NCBI RefSeq assembly: GCF_001519065.1
Contig: NZ_KQ954257.1
Coordinates: 1-64,000, forward strand
Source: Novosphingobium sp. FSW06-99
GTDB lineage: Bacteria; Pseudomonadota; Alphaproteobacteria; Sphingomonadales; Sphingomonadaceae
DNA length: 64,000 bases
Reading direction: 5' to 3'
The notes under the pieces are model-generated. The model was not told the origin of the DNA, made no database searches, and saw nothing but the letters and a program-made list of their open reading frames with translations. Shown in pieces: positions 44,576 through 53,014 of the stretch (positions are counted from its first letter, which is position 1; each line of letters opens with the position of its first letter). The position numbers were made by a program, and so were the translations under genes.

Positions 44576-45118
44576 ATGACTCGCCCTAGCCTGTACCCGG
44601 TCCTGCTGATGATTGCCTGCCTATGCGCGCTGACGCCGGGCATGGCGCATGCGCGCGTCATGGTGCTGTTCCACAGCTTTAACGGATCGCTGTTCTTCGG
44701 GCGCTATCCGCATGCCTTTATCGAATTGTCGGGCACGCTCGATGCCGATGGCCGGGTGATCCACGAAAACTATGGCTATACCGGCAACGGCACCGCAATG
44801 CAGGCACTGGCTGGCCCGATGCCCGGCACGATTGCGAGCGAAAAGGAAGACTACGTCAAAAGCACCAATGTCCATTTTGCCGTGCCGATCAGCGACCAGC
44901 AATATTTTGCCATCCGCCAGGAAATCGAACGCTGGCGCAGCGGACCCGAGAGCACCTACAATCTGGAAACGCACAACTGCGTCAATTTCGTCGCGCGCAT
45001 CGCCGAACTGGTCGGGCTGAAATCCGAAGTGCCCAGATCCTTTGAAAAACGCCCCAAGGCCTGGCTCAACTATCTGATCGGGCTCAACCCCCAGCTTCAC
45101 GCCCAGCCCATAAAATAA
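44576..45118 (+). CDS. exported papain-like (permuted) hydrolase candidate
   Basis: 180 aa from the ATG at 44576, where a good signal peptide starts (MTRPSLYPVLLMIACLCA). An ATG at 44537, overlapping the phospholipase C stop, would prefix thirteen residues without signal character. The mature protein has a His in YPHAFIELSG and, much later, a Cys in ETHNCVNFVARIAEL. Such H-before-C spacing is that of permuted NlpC/P60 or LRAT-type folds. I cannot name the substrate; amidase or acyltransferase is possible. Fit to the phosphatase cluster is by operon only. Confidence 0.65.
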   Translation: MTRPSLYPVLLMIACLCALTPGMAHARVMVLFHSFNGSLFFGRYPHAFIELSGTLDADGRVIHENYGYTGNGTAMQALAGPMPGTIASEKEDYVKSTNVHFAVPISDQQYFAIRQEIERWRSGPESTYNLETHNCVNFVARIAELVGLKSEVPRSFEKRPKAWLNYLIGLNPQLHAQPIK

Positions 45119-45146
45119 TTGCTATCGCTGGGGCGGTAACTACAAT
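45119..45146 (+). promoter_or_regulatory. sigma-70-type promoter of the SPFH/polyamine operon
   Basis: TTGCTA (45119-45124) and TACAAT (45141-45146) are separated by 16 bases, a good match to a housekeeping promoter (four and five of six positions). A strong GGAGGTGGG ribosome site follows at 45160-45168, and ATG is at 45177. Confidence 0.6.
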
Positions 45147-45176
45147 CCCCGATATTGGCGGAGGTGGGATCGCTTC

Positions 45177-46163
45177 ATGTTCGACTTTCTCAAGAAACAG
45201 CTTGTCGAAACCATCGAATGGCTGGAACAGCCGGGCCAATTGGCCTGGCGCGTGCCGTTTCACGATCAGGAAATCATGAACGGCGCGCAGTTGACCGTGC
45301 GAGAGGGCCAGATTGCCGCGTTCGTGAACGAGGGGCAATTGGCCGATTACTTCGGGCCAGGGCTGCACAGGCTCGACACCGCCAATCTGCCGCTGCTGAC
45401 CGATCTGATGCATTGGGACAAAGGTTTCCGGTCGCCGTTCAAATCCGACGTGGTGTTCTTTTCGCTGAAAGAGCAAGTCGGCCACAAATGGGGCACCGCG
45501 CAACCGATCACCGTGCGCGATGCCGAATTCGGGGCGATCCGGCTGCGCGCGTTCGGGTCCTATTCGTTCAGGATCGCCGAAATCGATCCCTTTCTGCGCC
45601 GCCTGCTGGGCACGCTGGGCGGATTGACCACGGCAGAGCTTGAACCGCAATTGCGTTCAACCATCCAGACCGCGATCGCTACCGCGCTGGGGGGCAGCGG
45701 TGTCGCCTTTCTCGATCTGGCAGCCAATCAGCAAGCCCTGTCCGACCGTATCAAGGCCGAAGTGGACAAGGCCTTTGCCGTGTGGGGGCTTGGCTGCGCG
45801 ACGTTCTTTGTCGAAAGCGTGTCGCTGCCCGAAGACGTGCAGGCGCATCTCGACAAGGGCAGTTCGATGCGGGTGATCGGCGATCTGGCACGCTATACCC
45901 AGTTCCAGTCAGCCGAAGCGATCGAGGCCGCCGCGCATCAGGATGGCGGGCTGGCCGCCCTGGGAGCGGGCGTGGCCAGCGCGGCGGCGCTGGGCAATGC
46001 GATGACGCAGGGGCTGGCCCCGGCTGCCGCCCCGGCACCGGCGGCGCCCGAGGCCGACCCGTTCGAACAGATCGAGCGATTGCACAAGCTGCTGACCATC
46101 GGCGCGCTGACCCAGGCTGAATTCGACGCCAAAAAGGCCGAATTGCTGGCTCGCGTGAAATAG
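45177..46163 (+). CDS. SPFH-domain protein with C-terminal SHOCT motif (YdjI-like)
   Basis: 328 aa. The N-terminus (FLKKQLVETIEWLEQPGQLAWRVP) and the central GQIAAFVNEGQLADYFGPGLHRL fit the virion-core-protein-like SPFH family related to stomatin/flotillin. Residues about 293-328 (EQIERLHKLLTIGALTQAEF) are a SHOCT-type helix pair. An Ala/Pro-rich linker separates them. No transmembrane helix or signal is seen, so it should sit on the inner membrane's cytoplasmic face. First gene of a seven-gene operon; 21 bases to the next gene. Confidence 0.9.
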   Translation: MFDFLKKQLVETIEWLEQPGQLAWRVPFHDQEIMNGAQLTVREGQIAAFVNEGQLADYFGPGLHRLDTANLPLLTDLMHWDKGFRSPFKSDVVFFSLKEQVGHKWGTAQPITVRDAEFGAIRLRAFGSYSFRIAEIDPFLRRLLGTLGGLTTAELEPQLRSTIQTAIATALGGSGVAFLDLAANQQALSDRIKAEVDKAFAVWGLGCATFFVESVSLPEDVQAHLDKGSSMRVIGDLARYTQFQSAEAIEAAAHQDGGLAALGAGVASAAALGNAMTQGLAPAAAPAPAAPEADPFEQIERLHKLLTIGALTQAEFDAKKAELLARVK

Positions 46164-46184
46164 TCGACGGGTCAGGGGGGGCCG

Positions 46185-46853
46185 ATGCCAGAGATTTCCT
46201 GCCCGTCATGCGGGGGCGCGGTGCCGCTGCGCCGCGCGGCGCTGGCCTATGTGGTGTGCCCTTATTGCCAAAGCCTGGTGCTGCGTGGCGATGGCGATCT
46301 GCGCGCGGTGGGCAAAAGCGCGGTGCTGCCATTCGACATTTCACCGATCGTGATCGGCACGCGGGGCACGATCGACCGCATCGCGTTCGAAGTGGTCGGC
46401 CGCGTCCGCTGGGGCTGGCGCGACGGCGCGTGGAACGAATGGCTGATGGCGCTGGCCGACGGATCGACCCGCTGGCTGGGCGAAGCGATGGGCACATTCA
46501 TGGCGCTGGCCGACGCACCGCACGCACGCCATCTGCCGATTTTCGAGGCCTTTGCGCAAGGCGGCACGATCACACCGGGCGCCACGGTCGAAATCGACGG
46601 GCGCCACTATGTCGCCGCCGACGTGAAGCAGGCGACGTGTCTGGGCGGCGAAGGCGAACTGCCGTTTGCCACCCCTGCCGACTGGACCATCGCCAGCGTC
46701 GATTTTCGCCAGGCCGGCGGCGCCTGCCTGAGCGTGCAGCGCGATGCGCGCGAAACCAGCGTGTGGGCGGGGCGCTATGTCGATCTGGCCGAACTTGCCC
46801 CCAGCGGGCTGCGCCGGTTTGATGACTGGACGATGCCGGAGGGCCTGCAATGA
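46185..46853 (+). CDS. DUF4178 protein with zinc ribbon, first copy
   Basis: 222 aa. A CPSCGGAVPLRRAALAYVVCPYCQSLV ribbon split as C-x2-C ... C-x2-C opens the protein (residues 5-30). A DUF4178 core follows (LPFDISPIVIGTRGTIDRIAFEVVGR...) with a WRDGAWNEWLMAL segment. DUF4178 occurs in E. coli YjfK and in operons linked to PspA-type or SPFH membrane proteins and polyamine enzymes. No helix is predicted. It overlaps the next gene by ATGA. Confidence 0.85.
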   Translation: MPEISCPSCGGAVPLRRAALAYVVCPYCQSLVLRGDGDLRAVGKSAVLPFDISPIVIGTRGTIDRIAFEVVGRVRWGWRDGAWNEWLMALADGSTRWLGEAMGTFMALADAPHARHLPIFEAFAQGGTITPGATVEIDGRHYVAADVKQATCLGGEGELPFATPADWTIASVDFRQAGGACLSVQRDARETSVWAGRYVDLAELAPSGLRRFDDWTMPEGLQ

Positions 46854-48160
46854 CCGGCGGCAAGACCATCGCCTGCCCGTCGTGCGGCGGCACGGTCGCG
46901 GTGCGCGCGGCGGGCTATACCGTTTCGCTGGCCTGCCACTATTGCGGCGCGCTGCTCGATGTCGCCAATCCCGATGTGCGCCTGATCGCCGCCTATGGCG
47001 AAGCAGTGGCGCAACTGCCCTTGCCGCTGGGCAGCCGGGGCACGCTGTTCGGGGTGGAATGGGAAGCGATCGGCTGGCAGGAACGGCAGAGCAGCGATGC
47101 GGTCTGGACCGAATACCTGCTGTTCAACCCTTATGCCGGCTATCGCTGGCTGGTTCATGCCGAGGGGCAATGGCAATTCGGGGCCATGCTGGTCGATCAG
47201 CCGGGCCGGATCGCCGATGATCAGGTGGTCTGGCGCGGGCGCACATTTCGCCTGTCCGAACGCCCCGACCGCGTGGTCACCAACCGGGTGCTGGGCGAAT
47301 TCTACTGGCGGGTGCAGGCGGGCGAAGAGGTCGGCGCCGCCGCCTATGCCGATGGCGACGACACGCTGTCGCTGGAACACAACGCCGACGAGATCAACTG
47401 GACCCGGCTGATCGCCCTGCGCCCGAGCGCGGTGCGCAACGCCTTTACCCACCCCCTGTCCGAAGGCGGTGGACCAGGCGATGCGGCACCAGCGCCGTAT
47501 GGCCTGTGGGCGCGCTGGTCCGACCTGCCGTTTTATACCGATGACGATGCGCGCCGGATGACTATGATCGCCACCGCGGCGATCATCATCGTGCTGTGCG
47601 CCATGGCTCTGCTGGGCCATGTGGCGCAATCGATCGACAACAAGCTGACCGTGCGGGTCGATGGCCCGCCGGTCGAACTGACGCTCGGCACGATCACCAT
47701 CACCCGCCCGACCCAGGCGGTGCGGGTGCAGGCGGTGGCCGACGGCGCGCTGATCAACGACTGGGTCGATCTGGACTATGCGCTGGTCAACCGCAGCACG
47801 CAGCAGGCGATCCGCGCCGAAGGCACGATCGAATATTACAGCGGCAGAGACACCGACGGCAGCATCTGGACCGAAGGCAGCCACGTGGCGACGATCGCCA
47901 TCGCCAGCGTGCCGCGCGGCAGTTATGACGTGGTCGCCCAGGCCCAGGCGCATCACTGGTCCGACCCGAAGACTGCCGCCGCCACGACGGGCGCCACCCC
48001 GTCCGGCTGGGAAACCGTGATGGGCGATACCCACGACATCTGGCTGTCCGCCGAAGTCGGCGGCATGGAATGGGGCGTGTTCTGGACCGTGCTGGCGCTG
48101 ATCGCGACGCCGCCCGCGCTGCTGGTCTATTGGCGCGCCAGACGGGGGCAATGGTCTTGA
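46850..48160 (+). CDS. DUF4178 protein with zinc ribbon and two membrane helices, second copy
   Basis: 436 aa. Layout: zinc ribbon CPSCGG...CHYCGALLD (residues 8-40), DUF4178 (about 50-185), a long loop, a transmembrane helix (about 236-260), an extended domain (about 265-400, probably periplasmic), and a second helix (about 407-430). It is a diverged paralogue of the preceding protein and could anchor the complex. The gene overlaps both neighbours, so the set is translated together. Confidence 0.88.
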   Translation: MTGGKTIACPSCGGTVAVRAAGYTVSLACHYCGALLDVANPDVRLIAAYGEAVAQLPLPLGSRGTLFGVEWEAIGWQERQSSDAVWTEYLLFNPYAGYRWLVHAEGQWQFGAMLVDQPGRIADDQVVWRGRTFRLSERPDRVVTNRVLGEFYWRVQAGEEVGAAAYADGDDTLSLEHNADEINWTRLIALRPSAVRNAFTHPLSEGGGPGDAAPAPYGLWARWSDLPFYTDDDARRMTMIATAAIIIVLCAMALLGHVAQSIDNKLTVRVDGPPVELTLGTITITRPTQAVRVQAVADGALINDWVDLDYALVNRSTQQAIRAEGTIEYYSGRDTDGSIWTEGSHVATIAIASVPRGSYDVVAQAQAHHWSDPKTAAATTGATPSGWETVMGDTHDIWLSAEVGGMEWGVFWTVLALIATPPALLVYWRARRGQWS

Positions 48161-48336
48161 GCAAAGTGGTGATCCTGTTTGCGATGTGGTGCTTTGCGCT
48201 GGGCGCGGGTGCGGCGGGCGCGGCATGGGCGGGCTGGTCGCCCTATGCCGATGCCAGCGGCCATGCGCACGGCGGACCGGTGGGGGGCCACGGCGGCTAT
48301 GGCGGTGGACACTTCTACGGCCCGATGCACAAGTAG
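48151..48336 (+). CDS. tiny Gly/His-rich membrane protein
   Basis: 61 aa. One N-terminal helix (VVILFAMWCFALGAGAAGAAWA) is followed by a Gly/His/Ala-rich tail (ASGHAHGGPVGGHGG), which may bind metal or interact in the periplasm. The ATG at 48151 has GGGGGCA just ahead and overlaps the preceding gene by ten bases. A TTG at 48157 is an alternative start. No family recognised. Its place inside the operon suggests it is a real subunit. Confidence 0.6.
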   Translation: MVLSKVVILFAMWCFALGAGAAGAAWAGWSPYADASGHAHGGPVGGHGGYGGGHFYGPMHK

Positions 48337-48340
48337 GGCG

Positions 48341-49870
48341 ATGGACCAGACCGATCCCCACGCGCCGTCGCGCGCGCATACCGCGATCCTGCTCGTGTCG
48401 GTGCTGGTCGTCGCGACGTGCGGGCTGATCTATGAATTGCTGGCGGGCACGCTGGCCAGCTATCTGCTGGGCGACAGCGTCACCCAGTTTTCGATCGTGA
48501 TCGGCAGCTATCTGTTTGCGATGGGCGTCGGCAGCTATCTGTCGCGGTTTGTGCGGGGCGACGAAATCGGCGCATTCATCCGGGTCGAAGTGCTGATCGC
48601 CGCGCTGGGCGGGTGGTCGGCGGCGGGGCTGTTCCTGCTGTTTCCGGTGGTCGAGGATTTTCGGCTGGTGCTCTATGCGCTGGTGCTGGCGATCGGCATT
48701 CTGGTTGGGCTGGAAATCCCACTGCTGATCCGCATCCTGCGCCATCGCTATGGCTTTGCCGATCTGGTGTCGAACGTGCTGACCTATGACTATGTTGGCG
48801 CGCTGGTGGCATCGCTGCTGTTCCCGCTGGTGCTGGTGCCCCGGCTGGGCATGATCCGCACCGGAATGGTGTTCGGCATTGCCAATGTCGCGGTGGCGAT
48901 CGCGCTGACCTGGGTGCTGAAAGGGCGGCGCGGGCGCCGGTTCGATCTGGTGGTGGCCCTGCTGGTGCTGGCCAGCCTGGTGTTCGGGCTGACCATTGCC
49001 GACCGGCTGCAGCGCTGGTCCGAAGTTGCCTATTACGGCGAAGGGGTGATCTATGCCCGGTCGACACCCTATCAGCGGATCGTGCTGACGCGCCGGGCCA
49101 GCGACTTGCGGCTCTACCTCAACGGCAACCTGCAATTTTCCTCGCGCGACGAATACCGCTATCACGAAGCGCTGGTCTGGCCGGTGCTGGGGCGCGTGGC
49201 GCATCCGCGATCGGTGCTGATCCTGGGCGGCGGCGACGGGCTGGCCGCGCGCGAAGTGCTAAGCGATCCGGCGGTCGTGCACGTCACGCTGGTCGATCTC
49301 GATCCCGAAATGACCCGGCTGTTCCGCGACAACGCCGAATTGGCCGCACTCAATCGCGGATCGCTGTCATCGCCCCGGTTGCAGGTGATCAACACCGATG
49401 CCTTTGTGTGGGTGCGCCATGCGCACGGGACTTATGACGCGGTGATCGCCGATTTTCCCGACCCCACCGCCTATGCGCTGGGCAAGCTCTATACCGAAAG
49501 CTTCTATCGCGAACTGTTCCGCCTGCTGGCACCCGACGGCATGATGACGGTGCAGAGCACATCGCCGCTGATCGCCCCGCGCACCTATTGGACCGTTGCC
49601 ACCACGCTGGAGGCTGCCGGGTTTCACACGCGCGGTTATCACGTCTATGTCCCCAGCTTTGGCGAATGGGGCTATACGCTGGCCGCGCACTATCCGCCGC
49701 CTGATGCGGTGCATCTGCCGCCTGGCCTGCGCTTTCTCGATGCCGCCAGCGAACATCTGATGTTCCAGTTTCCGCCCGACATGGCGCGACGCGCGACCCC
49801 GGTAAACCGCCTCGACAATCAGGCGCTGGTGCGCAGTTTCGACGAGGAATGGGCGCATTATGAAGGGTGA
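48341..49870 (+). CDS. membrane-anchored spermidine-synthase-like protein
   Basis: 509 aa. Seven hydrophobic helices (about 15-215) precede a spermidine synthase-like Rossmann domain: VLILGGGDGLAAREVL (about residue 290), LVDLDPEM, NTDAFVWV and VIADFPDPTAYALGKLYT. The SAM-binding region is intact. At the putrescine site the usual DxxDP is IADFPDP, so aminopropyltransfer is possible but not certain. It starts 4 bases after the tiny membrane gene and overlaps the next gene by eleven. Confidence 0.9.
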   Translation: MDQTDPHAPSRAHTAILLVSVLVVATCGLIYELLAGTLASYLLGDSVTQFSIVIGSYLFAMGVGSYLSRFVRGDEIGAFIRVEVLIAALGGWSAAGLFLLFPVVEDFRLVLYALVLAIGILVGLEIPLLIRILRHRYGFADLVSNVLTYDYVGALVASLLFPLVLVPRLGMIRTGMVFGIANVAVAIALTWVLKGRRGRRFDLVVALLVLASLVFGLTIADRLQRWSEVAYYGEGVIYARSTPYQRIVLTRRASDLRLYLNGNLQFSSRDEYRYHEALVWPVLGRVAHPRSVLILGGGDGLAAREVLSDPAVVHVTLVDLDPEMTRLFRDNAELAALNRGSLSSPRLQVINTDAFVWVRHAHGTYDAVIADFPDPTAYALGKLYTESFYRELFRLLAPDGMMTVQSTSPLIAPRTYWTVATTLEAAGFHTRGYHVYVPSFGEWGYTLAAHYPPPDAVHLPPGLRFLDAASEHLMFQFPPDMARRATPVNRLDNQALVRSFDEEWAHYEG

Positions 49871-51482
49871 ACTGACCCGGCGGCAGTGGATCGCGGGCAG
49901 TGCGGGGCTGGGCGGCGCGCTGGCGCTGGGCGGATGCGCCACCGCGCCCGTCTGGCCCGGCACGCTCGATGGCGCCGATTTCACGCGCGGCCATGCCTTG
50001 CGCGACCGGCGCTTTCCCGCGCCCGCGGGGCCGGAACAGCGCGCGCGGCTGGTGATCGCGGGCGGCGGCGTGGCCGGATTGGCGGCCGGCTGGCGGCTGC
50101 GCGATGCCGGGTTCGACGATTTCGTGCTGCTGGAGCTGGAAGACCGCAGCGGCGGCAACGCGCGTTCGGGGCGCAACGCCATCTCGGCCTATCCGCTGGG
50201 CGCGCATTACCTGCCGATTCCCAATCGCGAGGCGGGCGCGCTGCGCCGCATGCTCGGCCAGTTCGGCATGATCGTGGGCACCGGGGCCGATGGCGCGCCG
50301 GTCTATGACCCCTATCAGGTCTGCGCCGATCTGGATGAACGGCTGTTCTGGCGCGGCGCCTGGCAGGAAGGGCTGTTTCCCCAGTCAGGCCTTTCTGCCA
50401 ACGAACGCGACCAACATGCCGCCTTCGAAGCCGAAATGGCGCGCCTTACCGACGCCATCGGCCGCGACGGCAAACCGGCCTTTGCCGTCCCGCTCGCCTG
50501 TTCCAGCGCCGACCCGGCGTTCACCGCGCTCGACCGCGTCAGCTTTGCCGCCTGGCTCGACCAGCGCGGCTGGACCAGCGCGCCGTTGCGCGCCTATGTC
50601 CGCTATTGCTGCCGCGACGACTATGGCACCGAGCCGGAACAGGTGTCGGCCTGGGCAGGCGTGCACTATTTCGCATCACGGCGCGGCTGGACCGCCGAGG
50701 ATGCGCGCGAACGCGAATTGACCTGGCCCGAAGGCAACGGGCGCCTGGCAGCGCTGATGGCGGCACACATCGGGGACCGCATCCAGCCCGCGCACACGGT
50801 ATTCGGCGCACGCCAGGACGGGCAGAGCGCGCTGATCACCGCCTTCGACCACCACGCCGGGCACAGTGTGCAGATCCGCGCCGATGTGGCGATCCTGGCA
50901 ATGCCGCATTTCGTCGCCACGCGGATCGGTCCGGACAATGGCACCCCCGGCACCTTCAGCTATGCCCCGTGGGTGGTCGCCAATGTCAGCACCCGCCACC
51001 ATCCGCAAGGTGTGGGCGTGCCGCTGGCGTGGGACAACGTGTCAGCCGGCAGCGACAGCCTGGGCTATGTCGTCGCCACGCATCAGACCAACAGCGACAA
51101 CGACGGCCCGACCGTGCTGACCTGGTACATGCCGCTGTCAGCGATGCCCCCGGCACAGGCGCGCCACGTGATGCAAGACCGCACGCTGGCGCAATGGCAG
51201 GCGATAATTGCCGACGATCTGATCGCCCTGCATCCCGATCTGGCCGAAGCGATCACGCGCATCGATGTCTGGCGCTGGGGCCATGCGATGATCCGCCCGA
51301 CCCCCGGTTTCCTGACCGATCCCGCACGCATCGCCGCACAAAACGCGCCCGCGCCGCTGCTGCGCGCGCATTCAGACCTGTCGGGCATGTCGATCTTTGA
51401 AGAGGCGCACTATCACGGCGTGCGCGCCGCAGAGGCGGCCATGCACCATCTGGGCCACCCGTTCGACAGCGTGCTGGCATGA
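49860..51482 (+). CDS. Tat-exported FAD-dependent lipoprotein oxidoreductase
   Basis: 540 aa. The N-terminus combines a twin-arginine motif (LTRRQWIAG) and a lipobox ending at C26 (LALGGC), so it is likely an outer- or inner-membrane lipoprotein with a pre-loaded cofactor. The FAD-binding site is RLVIAGGGVAGLAAGWRLRD (about 62-80), with ELEDRSGGNARSG after it, as in amine oxidases. No substrate site is obvious. Coupling to speD by ATGA and to the spermidine synthase-like gene suggests an amine or polyamine substrate. Confidence 0.82.
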   Translation: MKGELTRRQWIAGSAGLGGALALGGCATAPVWPGTLDGADFTRGHALRDRRFPAPAGPEQRARLVIAGGGVAGLAAGWRLRDAGFDDFVLLELEDRSGGNARSGRNAISAYPLGAHYLPIPNREAGALRRMLGQFGMIVGTGADGAPVYDPYQVCADLDERLFWRGAWQEGLFPQSGLSANERDQHAAFEAEMARLTDAIGRDGKPAFAVPLACSSADPAFTALDRVSFAAWLDQRGWTSAPLRAYVRYCCRDDYGTEPEQVSAWAGVHYFASRRGWTAEDARERELTWPEGNGRLAALMAAHIGDRIQPAHTVFGARQDGQSALITAFDHHAGHSVQIRADVAILAMPHFVATRIGPDNGTPGTFSYAPWVVANVSTRHHPQGVGVPLAWDNVSAGSDSLGYVVATHQTNSDNDGPTVLTWYMPLSAMPPAQARHVMQDRTLAQWQAIIADDLIALHPDLAEAITRIDVWRWGHAMIRPTPGFLTDPARIAAQNAPAPLLRAHSDLSGMSIFEEAHYHGVRAAEAAMHHLGHPFDSVLA

Positions 51483-51877
51483 CCGCACTCGGCCTGCACC
51501 TGATCGCCGACATCGCCGGCGCGCACAGCCTGGACGATTGCGCCGCGATCGAGACCGCACTGCGCGCCGCCGCACAGGCCGCGCATGTCACCGTGCTGGA
51601 CCTGCGCCTGCACCATTTCGGCGAAGGCAGCGGCGTTACCGGCGTGGTCCTGCTCGCCGAATCGCATATTTCTATCCACACTTGGCCCGAACACGCACTG
51701 GCCGCCATCGACATCTTCGTCTGCGGCCCCCACGCCAATGCCGAGGCCGCACTCGATGAAATCACCCGCCATCTGGGCGGCGAAGTGGTGATACGCCACG
51801 CCATCCCACGGCTGACGATGCATATCAAAGACGGACAAGAAGCCACCGTCGATGTTACGGCCACAGTGCAACGGTGA
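51479..51877 (+). CDS. speD: S-adenosylmethionine decarboxylase proenzyme
   Basis: 132 aa. The self-cleaving serine is S62 in LAESHISIHTWPEH, where the pyruvoyl group forms; the proton donor His (H67) and the catalytic Cys (C82, IFVCGPHA) are in place. It supplies decarboxylated SAM, the aminopropyl donor for spermidine. The length matches the bacterial short form. It is the last gene of the operon, after the FAD oxidoreductase. Confidence 0.95.
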   Translation: MTALGLHLIADIAGAHSLDDCAAIETALRAAAQAAHVTVLDLRLHHFGEGSGVTGVVLLAESHISIHTWPEHALAAIDIFVCGPHANAEAALDEITRHLGGEVVIRHAIPRLTMHIKDGQEATVDVTATVQR

Positions 51878-52147
51878 CCAACCCTAGACGCCGGGCGCGG
51901 GCAGCAACAAAGCGCGAGGGGATCGACCAAGTCACTACGTCAGCAATGCTCGCCGTCATGACCAGTAGTAAGGTAATGTATAAAAGCTCAGTGTCGCGCG
52001 ATGTCCATAGCATCGCTTGTGTTCTGAGCCTATCCAAGCAGTCAACAATCCTGACCGATGGCTCCAACAGCATCCCCTGGCGCATTGCATCATTCCCGTG
52101 ATTCATATAAATGGTAAGCTTGTCGTATGATTTATTTAGGGGGTATC

Positions 52148-52540
52148 ATGCGCAGGTTGATGACAGTTGCCTTGATGGGCTATGGAGCATTGGCTCACGC
52201 TGGCACGACATACACGGTATACGGGGCAGGTGCTCGGCACTGCTCGGAATGGACGATAGATCGTGCGGAAAACAACGCCGGGTCCGTGGCTAAGGAGGCG
52301 TGGATTACCGGATATATCAGCGGAACGAACTCACTTTGGCAAGTGGGTGGCAAGAAGGCGTCCGACGTGCTCGCCGGAACAACCCTTTACACCGTTGAAC
52401 ACCGCATCGATCGCTACTGCCTTGACCACCCAAAGGCAAAGCTTGTCGATGGTGTCGACTCTGTCTTGGGTACGATACAGGGAGCTGTAACCCGCGCTCA
52501 AATAAACGGCCTGATTGATCGGGCCACAAAATCCCCCTGA
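52148..52540 (+). CDS. secreted orphan protein, low-G+C
   Basis: 130 aa. A signal peptide (MRRLMTVALMGYGALAHA) starts at the ATG 52148, with AGGGGGT five bases upstream; the first in-frame ATG (52127) adds seven residues ahead of it. Two cysteines (RHCSEW and RYCLDHP) may pair. The HCSEW...W.TGYISGTNS...YC..HP arrangement resembles small Rap1a-type immunity or HdeA-like periplasmic proteins, but I would not assign it. Codon and base use differ from the rest of the window, suggesting transfer. Confidence 0.6.
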   Translation: MRRLMTVALMGYGALAHAGTTYTVYGAGARHCSEWTIDRAENNAGSVAKEAWITGYISGTNSLWQVGGKKASDVLAGTTLYTVEHRIDRYCLDHPKAKLVDGVDSVLGTIQGAVTRAQINGLIDRATKSP

Positions 52541-52559
52541 CACGTTTGTCAGCGATCGA

Positions 52560-52793
52560 TCACCTTGGCCGAACATTCCTAAAAGACGCAATCTCACAAA
52601 GCTCTGATTGCACCGACCGGCCTTTCACTTTCCTGCCGACCGCCACATCGACGAATAAGATCCTACCCAGGATTTTGCAGACTGCCGCGCGGGAAAGCCC
52701 AACCCGATCAGCTATAATCCGACTATCACTTAGTCCTTGCGCCTGCAGCCTCTTGGCGGTGGCTACACGTTGGTCAGTGTTCACGGCATTCAT
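52560..52793 (-). pseudogene. orphan recombinase-type HTH fragment
   Basis: A 77-aa frame contains DQRVATAKRLQAQGLS and ADRVGLSRAAVCKILG, the helix-turn-helix at the C-terminus of resolvases/invertases. The catalytic domain that should precede it is missing; upstream bases meet a stop in the same frame. I take it as a remnant of a resolvase or transposase. It could also be a tiny DNA-binding protein. Confidence 0.45.
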
Positions 52794-53014
52794 CCCTACG
52801 GATGGCGGAGCGCATCAAGCCGGATGGCCGAGCCGCAAAATGATCCGCACCCGATCAGTATAGCACGACTGACCACATCCCGCCAGAGCGAGCCAGCGAC
52901 GCATTTCCACGCCTACTATCGCTGCCATTCACCGTGCGCTGTGGGGGATCATGTGTGTCGCCACACAATCACCAGCCGTAACACGCTGTTTTAACGAAAA
53001 ATTCTTCAGGAAAA

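Larger units (their letters stand above)
51878..53014. other. lower-G+C patch next to tRNA-Gln, probable element relic
   Basis: This stretch is visibly richer in A+T than all its surroundings and contains only an orphan secreted-protein gene and an HTH fragment. It abuts the 3' end of tRNA-Gln, a standard integration target. I find no direct repeat of the tRNA end at the far side and no integrase gene, so origin as an integrated element is inferred. Confidence 0.45.

Noticed and set aside
51855..52106. An 83-aa minus-strand frame with one hydrophobic stretch
   Set aside because: It overlaps the end of speD, lacks a ribosome site and lies in the A+T-rich patch where random frames are not rare.
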